From NCBI GenBank assembly GCA_026419655.1, contig JANZZA010000180.1:1-5022 (forward strand): a DNA stretch of 5,022 nucleotides. Reading direction: 5' to 3'. This DNA is from Armatimonadota bacterium. GTDB taxonomy: Bacteria > Armatimonadota > Zipacnadia > Zipacnadales > FEN-943. Under the pieces are notes generated by a model, which did not search any database, was not told the origin of the DNA, and saw nothing but the letters and a program-made list of their open reading frames with translations. A program made the translations under genes and the position numbers. This document shows positions 1 through 5,022 of this stretch, piece by piece (position 1 is the first letter of the stretch; each line of letters starts with the position of its first letter).

Positions 1-2472
1 CGCACGGGCGGTTTCCAGGGGCGCGTGATTTCCATCTCCGATGGTGGCAGGCCGATCTCCGAGCCGCCGTACCCCATCGTTTACCTGTACCGAGAGGGCG
101 ACGAAAGTTCCCGTTATGCGGTGCGGTGCCAAAAGGACGGAACTTGGGTGGCTCAGGGGTTGCCGTCGGGTTACTATCGAATAGAGGCCACCCGCCCGGG
201 ATACACCATTGACCACTTCGATGGTGCCGTGTGCCATGGTGGTCTGAGCTTGCCCGTGATTGACTTTGCGATAAAGCGTGCCGATCCGGGCGGGATTTTT
301 GGTGTGGTTACGTCGGCGGCCACGGGTGACCCGCTGCCCAACGTGCTGGTTAGCGTCATGCCGGTGCCGCGGCAGGTTACTCTGCCCGACGGCTCCACGG
401 TCGTCCAGGACCTGCCGCCGGGGACCAGCGCTTCGGACTGGCCCAAGACTACCCGCACGGCCCCTGATGGGTCTTACTCGATAGGGAGCCTGCCGCCGTG
501 GGACTATGAAGTGACCGCTGACGGTTCCGACGTAGCCCATGGAACAGGTGGGCCTGAGCCTGTCACCGTGACGTCAAACAACACCTTCCGCGTGGATTTC
601 GAGCTTGGCGCTGCTGATGGGTATGTGGTCGCCCATGTGTACGACGCAAACACTCTGATGGACCTCCAGGGCGCCACGGTGCTGGTACGCTCGGGGCTGC
701 TGACGGTGCGTCGGGGCACGACCGACAACCGTGGCATTGCTCGGATTTCAACGCCACCTGGTGACTATACCGTCGTGGCCGAAGCGCCGGGCTACGGCAG
801 GTCTAACCCGTATGCGGTAGCGGTTGTCTCGGGTGAGGACACGCCGACGGTAGAAATACCAATGACCGAGCAGCCTCCGGGGTCCATAACGGGGCGGATT
901 GTCAGTGCCGTCACGGGGAGTCCTGTGGGCGGTGTGGAGATTGTGATGACGGCGTCGGGTAAGCAGCCGGTGACGGTGGTGAGTGCGGGGTCCTTCACTC
1001 GAGACCGGCCCGACGGCGCGCTGTACAACTTCAAGTTCCCGACGGCGCCGGCAGGGACGGTGAGGCTTACCCCGCAGCCGGCCGGCTTCACTTCCACGCC
1101 CACGTATCTTGACGTCCAAGTCGAGTCAGGTAAGGTCACGGAAAACGTGGTGTTCCGGCTGAGCAGCTTGCACACCTTTGCCCGGGGCCTGCAGCTAATG
1201 TCGCTTCCGGGCGACTACACGGCCTATGACCCCGCCAGCCTGTTCAACATTCCGTCGGGCGGGCGGCTGCGAATGGTGGCCTGGGAGGCGTCTTCCCAGC
1301 GGTATTCTGCGTATCCGCAGGCTCCAGCAGACCGCTTTCGCGTGGGCGCGGGCTACTGGCTGTACCTGGATGGCCCCACCGACCTGAACCGTGCTGGCGC
1401 TCCTGTGCTCCCGCCGCGGGAGGTTTATCTCCACGGCGATGCAGCCACTCCGGGAGCTGAGTGGAACATCATCGGCGATCCCTTTGCTGTGCCCATTGAT
1501 ACGCAAGGGGTGAAGGTCCGCGACGGTAACGGTGTGGTAATGGATTGGCAGACGGCGCGGGCTCTGAACAAGATTCGGAGTGCCTTGTGGGCATATGTTC
1601 TAGGTGGCTATCAAGCGTCGAATGTGATAAGCCCGTACGTGGGTTACTGGGTGGCGGCAAACGAGCCACTATGGCTCATCATGGATACGTCGAGTACCGC
1701 TGCGGCACCCCAGAGGGGACAGGCTGCATTGGCTGACTGCTGGAAGGGCGGCTGGGTGTTGCCGCTGGTGGTGAGGGCTGGCGAGAGTCAGGATGCTGCG
1801 GTTTATCTAGGCGTGGCATCGGGGGCCAGTGAGGGCTTTGACGTTGGCCGCGACGAGCTCAAGCCTCCGCCACCGACGGCCGGAGCCTACGTCTATGCAG
1901 CGGCTGTGCCTGCCGACCCGCAAGTGGGGCCGCTGGCCGTGGACTTGCGCAGGGCAGCGGGGGGCGAATACCGCGTGCAGGTATTGACCAGCGCGGTTGG
2001 CGAGCCGGTGACGGTGAGCTGGCCCGACTTGTCTGCGTTGCCCCGCGACGTCAAGCCATACCTGTTTGACCCTGTGGCTAACCGCAGGGTTTACATGCGC
2101 ACCAGTTCGTCGTACACCTACGTTGACGAGAGTGGTAGCCGGACGCTGGTCGTGGAGATGAGCATTGATAAGGGCGGGGCGCTAGTTGTGAGCGCGCTAC
2201 AAGCAATGCCCCGTGGACAGGGAGCGGAAGTTGCCTACACTCTGTCACGGCCAGCGGCGGTGGACGTTGTGGTTATGAACATCAGCGGGGCGGTGGTGCG
2301 GAGGCTGGTGACTGGGGCGGCGCAGAAAGCTGGGCTGAATCGGGTAAGCTGGGACGGCCGAAGTGACCGGGGCACGCCAGTGCCGGCGGGCCGGTATCTT
2401 GTGACTGTTCGGGCGGTGGGGGAAAATGGCGAGCGGACCCAGGGCGTAGCCGCCGTCACGGTTGGGAGATAA
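1..2472 (+). CDS. Large modular exported/surface protein with carboxypeptidase-regulatory-like repeats and C-terminal FlgD-Ig-like domain (5' partial)
   Basis: The frame is open from base 1 to the TAA at 2470-2472, giving 823 residues with the true N-terminus off the left edge. A GTG at 25 is not accepted as the start: the codons before it encode the first strand of a repeat (GGFQGRV), and no signal peptide follows. Domains in order: four carboxypeptidase-regulatory-like beta-sandwich repeats (about 10-1161), two GYW-containing modules (1180-1683), an Ala/Pro/Gln-rich linker near 1690-1720, an Ig-like stretch (1732-2184), and a FlgD-type Ig-like domain (2185-2469) with AYTLSRPA, ISGAVVRRLV, VSWDGRSDRG and PAGRYLVTV. 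No catalytic motif is visible. Such modular beta proteins are normally extracellular or outer-surface, with roles in adhesion or matrix; that role is inferred. There are only three cysteines, two of them in repeat 1. It probably leads an operon with the two downstream genes. The coding call is very secure, the function unknown. Confidence 0.93.
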   Translation, partial: RTGGFQGRVISISDGGRPISEPPYPIVYLYREGDESSRYAVRCQKDGTWVAQGLPSGYYRIEATRPGYTIDHFDGAVCHGGLSLPVIDFAIKRADPGGIFGVVTSAATGDPLPNVLVSVMPVPRQVTLPDGSTVVQDLPPGTSASDWPKTTRTAPDGSYSIGSLPPWDYEVTADGSDVAHGTGGPEPVTVTSNNTFRVDFELGAADGYVVAHVYDANTLMDLQGATVLVRSGLLTVRRGTTDNRGIARISTPPGDYTVVAEAPGYGRSNPYAVAVVSGEDTPTVEIPMTEQPPGSITGRIVSAVTGSPVGGVEIVMTASGKQPVTVVSAGSFTRDRPDGALYNFKFPTAPAGTVRLTPQPAGFTSTPTYLDVQVESGKVTENVVFRLSSLHTFARGLQLMSLPGDYTAYDPASLFNIPSGGRLRMVAWEASSQRYSAYPQAPADRFRVGAGYWLYLDGPTDLNRAGAPVLPPREVYLHGDAATPGAEWNIIGDPFAVPIDTQGVKVRDGNGVVMDWQTARALNKIRSALWAYVLGGYQASNVISPYVGYWVAANEPLWLIMDTSSTAAAPQRGQAALADCWKGGWVLPLVVRAGESQDAAVYLGVASGASEGFDVGRDELKPPPPTAGAYVYAAAVPADPQVGPLAVDLRRAAGGEYRVQVLTSAVGEPVTVSWPDLSALPRDVKPYLFDPVANRRVYMRTSSSYTYVDESGSRTLVVEMSIDKGGALVVSALQAMPRGQGAEVAYTLSRPAAVDVVVMNISGAVVRRLVTGAAQKAGLNRVSWDGRSDRGTPVPAGRYLVTVRAVGENGERTQGVAAVTVGR
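10..1161 (+). repeat. Four tandem carboxypeptidase-regulatory-like (CarboxypepD_reg/PEGA-like) protein repeats
   Basis: Four diverged copies lie inside the first gene, at about 10-276, 289-606, 616-864 and 880-1161. Each starts with a Gly-rich first strand (GGFQGRV, GGIFGVV, DGYVVAH, GSITGRI). A turn with conserved Gly/Pro follows (ATGDPLPNVLVSV in copy 2, VTGSPVGGVEIVM in copy 4), then a DG or DNRG turn and a PPGDYTV- or PSGYYRI-type strand, ending in an alternating hydrophobic strand such as VDFEL, VEIPM or NVVFRL. This is the usual pattern of the carboxypeptidase regulatory-like beta-sandwich fold, often found in strings on secreted proteins. Similarity is at protein level only; the DNA copies have diverged, so the array is old rather than a recent duplication. 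Confidence 0.75.
1180..1683 (+). repeat. Duplicated 'SLP/IGDP ... GYW' module in the surface protein
   Basis: Two related units sit side by side. The first (about 1180-1371) reads GLQLMSLPGDY, then a strand LRMVAWEASSQRYSAYP, then FRVGAGYWLYL. The second (about 1423-1683) reads EWNIIGDPFAVPID, then ALWAYVLGGYQASN, then ISPYVGYWVAAN. Each has a 'flat statement' strand (LMSLP or NIIGDP), a central aromatic strand ending in Tyr, and a G-Y-W strand. I recognise this as a pattern common in modular secreted proteins of uncultured bacteria, but I cannot attach a secure family name or function. A carbohydrate- or surface-binding beta module is possible but unproven. Confidence 0.55.
2185..2469 (+). 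other. C-terminal FlgD-type Ig-like domain of the surface protein
   Basis: The last ~95 residues show the standard FlgD Ig-like order: a polar lead-in (GQGAEVAYTLSRPA), a strand of alternating hydrophobics (VDVVVMNISG), VVRRLVTG, a QKAGLNRVSWDG strand, the turn RSDRGTPVPAG, and the strand RYLVTVRAV. In many secreted bacterial proteins this domain is the very last one, and some related C-terminal domains act as secretion or anchoring signals. Here it is followed by only a few residues before the stop, so it may be a sorting or attachment domain; this is inference. A canonical type IX (T9SS) C-terminal signal cannot be claimed by eye. Confidence 0.8.
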
Positions 2473-2487
2473 GGCAGGAGCGGACGC

Positions 2488-2507
2488 GTCTTGGCTGAGC
2501 CGAAGAC
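2488..2507 (+). promoter_or_regulatory. Intergenic hairpin, 8 bp with one bulge, no U-tract
   Basis: GTCTTGGC (2488-2495) pairs with GCC-G-AAGAC (2499-2507) around a TGA loop, with one bulged G at 2502. It starts 15 nt after the stop codon of the surface-protein gene. No run of T follows, so it is not a classical intrinsic terminator. It could be an mRNA processing or 3'-end-stabilising structure that lets the upstream and downstream genes be expressed at different levels. Only the pairing is seen; the role is inferred. Confidence 0.45.
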
Positions 2508-2515
2508 TGAAGCGC

Positions 2516-2529
2516 TGGGCGTAAGCCCG
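2516..2529 (+). promoter_or_regulatory. Small GNRA-tetraloop hairpin just upstream of the ribosome binding site
   Basis: GGGC (2517-2520), GTAA (2521-2524) and GCCC (2525-2528) form a 4-bp GC stem closed by a GUAA tetraloop of the GNRA class; a U-G pair can extend it by one. It ends five bases before the AGGAGG at 2534. It could affect ribosome access or mRNA stability for the next gene. It is short, so chance formation in GC-rich DNA is a real alternative. Confidence 0.35.
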
Positions 2530-2533
2530 ATCC

Positions 2534-2539
2534 AGGAGG
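2534..2539 (+). promoter_or_regulatory. Ribosome binding site for the CsgG/FlgT-like gene
   Basis: A perfect AGGAGG lies 13 nt before the ATG at 2553. This is longer than the usual 5-9 nt; a second, weaker AGGGG (2545-2549) lies only 3 nt away. The frame has a TAG at 2544-2546 directly upstream, so 2553 is the first possible start and this site decides it despite the loose spacing. Confidence 0.7.
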
Positions 2540-2552
2540 GGATTAGGGGTCC

Positions 2553-4454
2553 ATGGCACGCAAATCTGTGAGACCTAGCGCAGTGGCCGTAGTGATGGCC
2601 GCGCTGATGGTGGCGGGGTTAGCTTTCGCGCAGGCCCCTGGCAGAGAGGTAACCCATGCGGTGGTACTGCCGGTCATTGACCAGACCGGGAAGGCTCCGC
2701 CGTCGGTACTGGAGAAGGCGACGGCAGCCGTGGCCCTGGCACTTGAGGACTCAGGGCAGTTCACGGTGGCTTCTACGGCCGACCTGGCGCGGGAACTGGC
2801 CGCGCTGGATTTGCGCCCACCGCTAAATAAGGAAGAGCAGTTGCGCCTGGCTGAGCGGCTGCACGCCGATCGGGTCGTCACAGGGTATTTGTTGGGCCTC
2901 GAGGTGGACGCCAAGGCTGGGGCAGGCAGGTGTACGCTTGAGGTGCGAGCCCTGGATGTAGCTGCTGAAGAAGTTACGGCAGGGGGCACGGGCAGCGCCG
3001 TAATGCAGCCGCTGCCGGGCTGGAGCGGTGATGCGATTGCCATCACCAACCAGCTTCTTCGGCAAGCAGCCGAGATGGCCGTCCGCGAGATGCAGGTGCG
3101 TAAGGTCCGGCGTGGGTTCGTTGAAATGGTTGACGACCTGGGCGTAGTGCACATCAACCTGGGGATGAAGGACGGGCTGCAGGTTGGCCAGGAGCTGGTC
3201 GTAATGCGCGGCTACTGGCAGCGGGAAACCGAGATGTCCACCCTGCGCCGCATCGGCACCCTGGTGGTTAAGACCGTTGAGGCAGACCGCTCTATGGCGA
3301 CGGTGGCCAGCGGCATGCCACCACGCACGGGCGACCGCGTATACGTGCTTTATCAGCCCCTGGCAAAGAAAGTCGCGGTCGAGCGGGGCAAAAAGGTCAC
3401 TCGCTCCACCAGGATTCTGGCAGCCCTAGCAGCGGCTGTGGGGATTGCCGCCGTAGGCCTTGGTTCGCACCGCCAGAGTGCCCCTGGCGTGCTGGCTTAT
3501 CTGGCCCAAGACCAGCCGGGCGAGTATCCGGTGATCCGCATCAATGCTCTTCAAGCTCACCCGATACCAGACCCGTACCGGGATGTGAAGGGGTATATAA
3601 TCTTTCGCGGGAACACGGCTAACATCAATACCAGCGACCCCGATAACATCGTGTATGCAGGGGACGAAGGGCGGTTCGATGACATCTTTGAACCGGGCGC
3701 GGTAGGCCGCGGCGAGATTAACGTCAGCAGGGAGTGGACGTACATTGGGCGCGGCGGCGACGAGGAGGATGCCAGTTACGACATCACCTACAACTGGTAT
3801 TACCTGCGGCCCGGATACACGTATTACTACCGCGTTCGTCGCATTGTAAGCCCCTACGAGACCCAGTATCCGCAGACGGACGCAGCACAGGCGCGGCCAG
3901 CGCAAGTGGACGAGTGGGAGGAGCCGGAGTGGGAGTTTGAGCCGAGCCGGGACGCAGTCTTAAGCGACCCGAGCGATGCCGCCGGGCCGTTTACTTACAT
4001 CTTGCCGGCCACGCCGCTGGAGCCGAGTGAGAACTATACTGTCAATCCTGCCCAGATAGACTTCGTGTGGAAGGCAGGCTCGGCTGGGATGCCCGTGGGT
4101 CAGGTTGGCCAGGGTGTCCTGCGGGCGCGATACGTGCTGGTAATCTGGCGTGCCGACAATTTGTCCCAGCCCATCTACATGAGCGAGCCAATCCGGCCGA
4201 CAACCCTCGACGGAGCCATGAGCAAGACTGTTAAGGACCCGCAGGGTGTTCTCTTCAAGGGGGACACGCAGTACATCTGGCGCGTTGGGGCATATGTCGA
4301 AGGTGAGGCGCGGCCCAATAACCGCTCCAACGGCCTCATATATAGCCGCGACATGCATTTCAAGACGGGGCCTATGCCGCCGTCGCCGAGCGCAGCCGCC
4401 AGTGGTCAACCTGTCCGGCGAGGATGGTGGGGTGAGCCACGCACTCGCCGTTAG
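2553..4454 (+). CDS. Exported CsgG/TolB-N-like and FlgT-C-like domain protein with internal hydrophobic helix
   Basis: The product is 633 residues. The ATG is fixed by an in-frame TAG nine bases upstream and by the signal peptide that follows: MARKSVR, a hydrophobic core, and an AFA cleavage site before Gln27. Residues ~33-183 look like the alpha/beta N-domain of CsgG/TolB/FlgT-type envelope proteins (HAVVLPVIDQTG, then SGQFTVAS, then RLHADRVVTGYL, then CTLEVRALDV). Residues ~188-268 resemble a FlgT C-terminal-type beta domain (VHINLGMKDGLQVGQELVVMR, IGTLVVK). A Lys/Arg-rich stretch (271-287) leads into a hydrophobic, Gly/Ala-rich helix (~287-304). Residues ~320-445 and ~475-605 look like two beta-rich fibronectin/Ig-like regions, separated by an acidic, Trp-rich linker (DEWEEPEWEFEP). 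The tail is basic and Pro-rich. It probably acts in the periplasm or at a membrane as an assembly or scaffold factor; no enzyme motif is seen. The family call is by pattern and moderately sure; the gene is certain. Confidence 0.9.
   Translation: MARKSVRPSAVAVVMAALMVAGLAFAQAPGREVTHAVVLPVIDQTGKAPPSVLEKATAAVALALEDSGQFTVASTADLARELAALDLRPPLNKEEQLRLAERLHADRVVTGYLLGLEVDAKAGAGRCTLEVRALDVAAEEVTAGGTGSAVMQPLPGWSGDAIAITNQLLRQAAEMAVREMQVRKVRRGFVEMVDDLGVVHINLGMKDGLQVGQELVVMRGYWQRETEMSTLRRIGTLVVKTVEADRSMATVASGMPPRTGDRVYVLYQPLAKKVAVERGKKVTRSTRILAALAAAVGIAAVGLGSHRQSAPGVLAYLAQDQPGEYPVIRINALQAHPIPDPYRDVKGYIIFRGNTANINTSDPDNIVYAGDEGRFDDIFEPGAVGRGEINVSREWTYIGRGGDEEDASYDITYNWYYLRPGYTYYYRVRRIVSPYETQYPQTDAAQARPAQVDEWEEPEWEFEPSRDAVLSDPSDAAGPFTYILPATPLEPSENYTVNPAQIDFVWKAGSAGMPVGQVGQGVLRARYVLVIWRADNLSQPIYMSEPIRPTTLDGAMSKTVKDPQGVLFKGDTQYIWRVGAYVEGEARPNNRSNGLIYSRDMHFKTGPMPPSPSAAASGQPVRRGWWGEPRTRR
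4420..4424 (+). promoter_or_regulatory. Ribosome binding site for the C11 peptidase gene, inside the upstream gene
   Basis: GAGGA lies 7 nt before the GTG at 4432, a near-ideal spacing. It sits within the coding end of the previous gene, so ribosomes finishing that gene (stop at 4452-4454) would be next to this start. This supports both the GTG start and translational coupling. Confidence 0.65.
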
Positions 4455-5022
4455 CTTAGCGGCTGTTGCGGCGCTGGTTGGCCCGGCGCGTGGGGATAGC
4501 TCGGATAGGTGGCTGGTGGCGCTTTATCTGGCTGGGGATAGCGACCTTTGGCAAACGGCTCAATATGCGGCGAGCAGAATAGTGCAAGCTGCCCCGTCGC
4601 CGGACCTGGCCATGCTGCTGGACGGGCCGCCGGGGCAGGCCAGTCGAGGCCGTGTATGGCTGCGCACCCGTTCTGACTGCCGGCAGGAGGACTGGGGACG
4701 TCTCAACACCGGCGCTGCCGCGACTTTGCGGCGTTTTTGCCGGCGGGCGCAGGCTGAGTCCCAGGCTGCCCGTCGAGCGCTCCTCATCCTCGGGCACGGC
4801 CAGCCGCTGGCTGAGGAAGCCGACCCGTGGCGGGCCGTGGTGCGGGCTGGTGGTCTTGGAGTTGACTGGAGCGCTGGGAGCGACTGCCTGACGCCTGCTG
4901 AAGTCGAGGCCGCGCTTGCGGGCCAGTCGTGGGACGTGGTGGTGCTGGCCTGCTGCTACGGCATGTCGGTGGAGATGGGGTGGAGCTTGCGGCACACGGG
5001 GGGACTTGTGGCCGCCGCGCCA
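4432..5022 (+). CDS. Clostripain-like cysteine peptidase, family C11 (3' partial)
   Basis: The frame is open from the GTG at 4432 to the window end: 197 residues, C-terminus missing. The start is chosen for its GAGGA site and because a signal-peptide-like hydrophobic stretch follows (ALAVSLAAVAALVGPARG), although its n-region is weakly charged. C11 landmarks appear in the right order: WLVALYLAGDSDLW (residues ~27-40; family YMAGDNDL strand), MLLDG (61-65), ALLILGHG with His122 as the likely catalytic His, CLTPAEVEAAL (152-162; family 'LT..EL..AL'), and DVVVLACCYGMSVEMGWSLR (168-187). Cys175 is the likely nucleophile, because the Glu six residues later matches the usual C-L-M-x-x-x-E spacing. 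The usual Asp-Ala-Cys is here Ala-Cys-Cys. Family members are clan CD (caspase-fold) endopeptidases, often cutting after Arg or Lys and self-processed; specificity here cannot be read. It overlaps the preceding gene by 23 nt and is probably secreted, acting in the envelope with its neighbours. Confidence 0.85.
   Translation, partial: MSHALAVSLAAVAALVGPARGDSSDRWLVALYLAGDSDLWQTAQYAASRIVQAAPSPDLAMLLDGPPGQASRGRVWLRTRSDCRQEDWGRLNTGAAATLRRFCRRAQAESQAARRALLILGHGQPLAEEADPWRAVVRAGGLGVDWSAGSDCLTPAEVEAALAGQSWDVVVLACCYGMSVEMGWSLRHTGGLVAAAP

Noticed and set aside
2185..2469. Classical type IX secretion C-terminal signal
   Set aside because: The fold pattern is better explained by a FlgD-type Ig-like domain, and no T9SS component is in the window. 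Kept only as an analogy.
25..2472. GTG at 25 as the true start of the first gene, with AGGGG 3 nt upstream
   Set aside because: The frame is open to base 1 and the preceding codons encode the first strand of the first repeat. No signal peptide follows the GTG, which an exported beta-repeat protein would need.
2488..2528. Intrinsic terminator between the first two genes
   Set aside because: Hairpins are present but no T-tract follows either one.
2473..2552. Sigma70-type promoter or a known riboswitch (for example cyclic-di-GMP) in the spacer
   Set aside because: No convincing -35/-10 pair was found, and 80 nt with only these two short stems lacks the conserved core of the riboswitches I know.
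2543..3157. Antisense open frame of 204 codons on the - strand
   Set aside because: It is opposite the signal peptide and CsgG-like domain of the second gene. The product is dominated by Ser/Ala/Thr/Arg without hydrophobic core or motif; a shadow frame.
3426..3905. Antisense open frame of 159 codons on the - strand
   Set aside because: It looks more protein-like than other shadows (Val-rich), but it is opposite a well-supported beta domain region, has no recognised motif, and no gene partner on that strand.
4456..4995. Antisense open frame of 179 codons on the - strand
   Set aside because: It lies fully opposite the C11 peptidase, whose family motifs are clear. The antisense product is Arg/Pro/Ser-rich low-complexity sequence, as expected of a GC-rich shadow frame.

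Overview
The window is GC-rich bacterial DNA with three protein genes, all on the + strand and tightly packed: a large exported or surface protein whose 5' end lies off the left edge (1-2472), a membrane-associated periplasmic protein (2553-4454), and the start of a clostripain-type (peptidase family C11) cysteine protease that runs off the right edge (4432-5022). No tRNA, rRNA, CRISPR array, insertion sequence or recognisable promoter was seen.

Layout. Gene 1 carries four carboxypeptidase-regulatory-like beta-sandwich repeats, then a duplicated 'GYW' module, an Ig-like stretch and a C-terminal FlgD-type Ig-like domain. An 80-nt spacer follows; it holds two small hairpins and a perfect AGGAGG. 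Gene 2 has a signal peptide, a CsgG/TolB-N-like domain, a FlgT-C-like beta domain, a hydrophobic helix and two C-terminal regions resembling fibronectin/Ig folds. Gene 3 starts at a GTG inside the end of gene 2 (23-nt overlap) and shows the family C11 landmarks: YLAGDSDL, an LGHG histidine motif, and a Cys-containing motif ending in VE.

Organism. Carboxypeptidase-regulatory-like repeats, FlgD-Ig C-termini, CsgG-like lipoprotein or periplasmic proteins and C11 peptidases together suggest a diderm, free-living bacterium from a poorly characterised phylum. Armatimonadota or a candidate phylum of the Fibrobacterota/WOR-3/KSB1 kind would fit, but the phylum cannot be fixed from this window.

How the genes may work together. 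The strand, short spacer and overlap suggest one transcription unit, with genes 2 and 3 translationally coupled. All three products appear to be exported. One working idea (inference only) is a cell-envelope module: a large modular surface protein, an envelope-anchored assembly or scaffold protein, and a clan CD protease that processes or sorts the surface protein.
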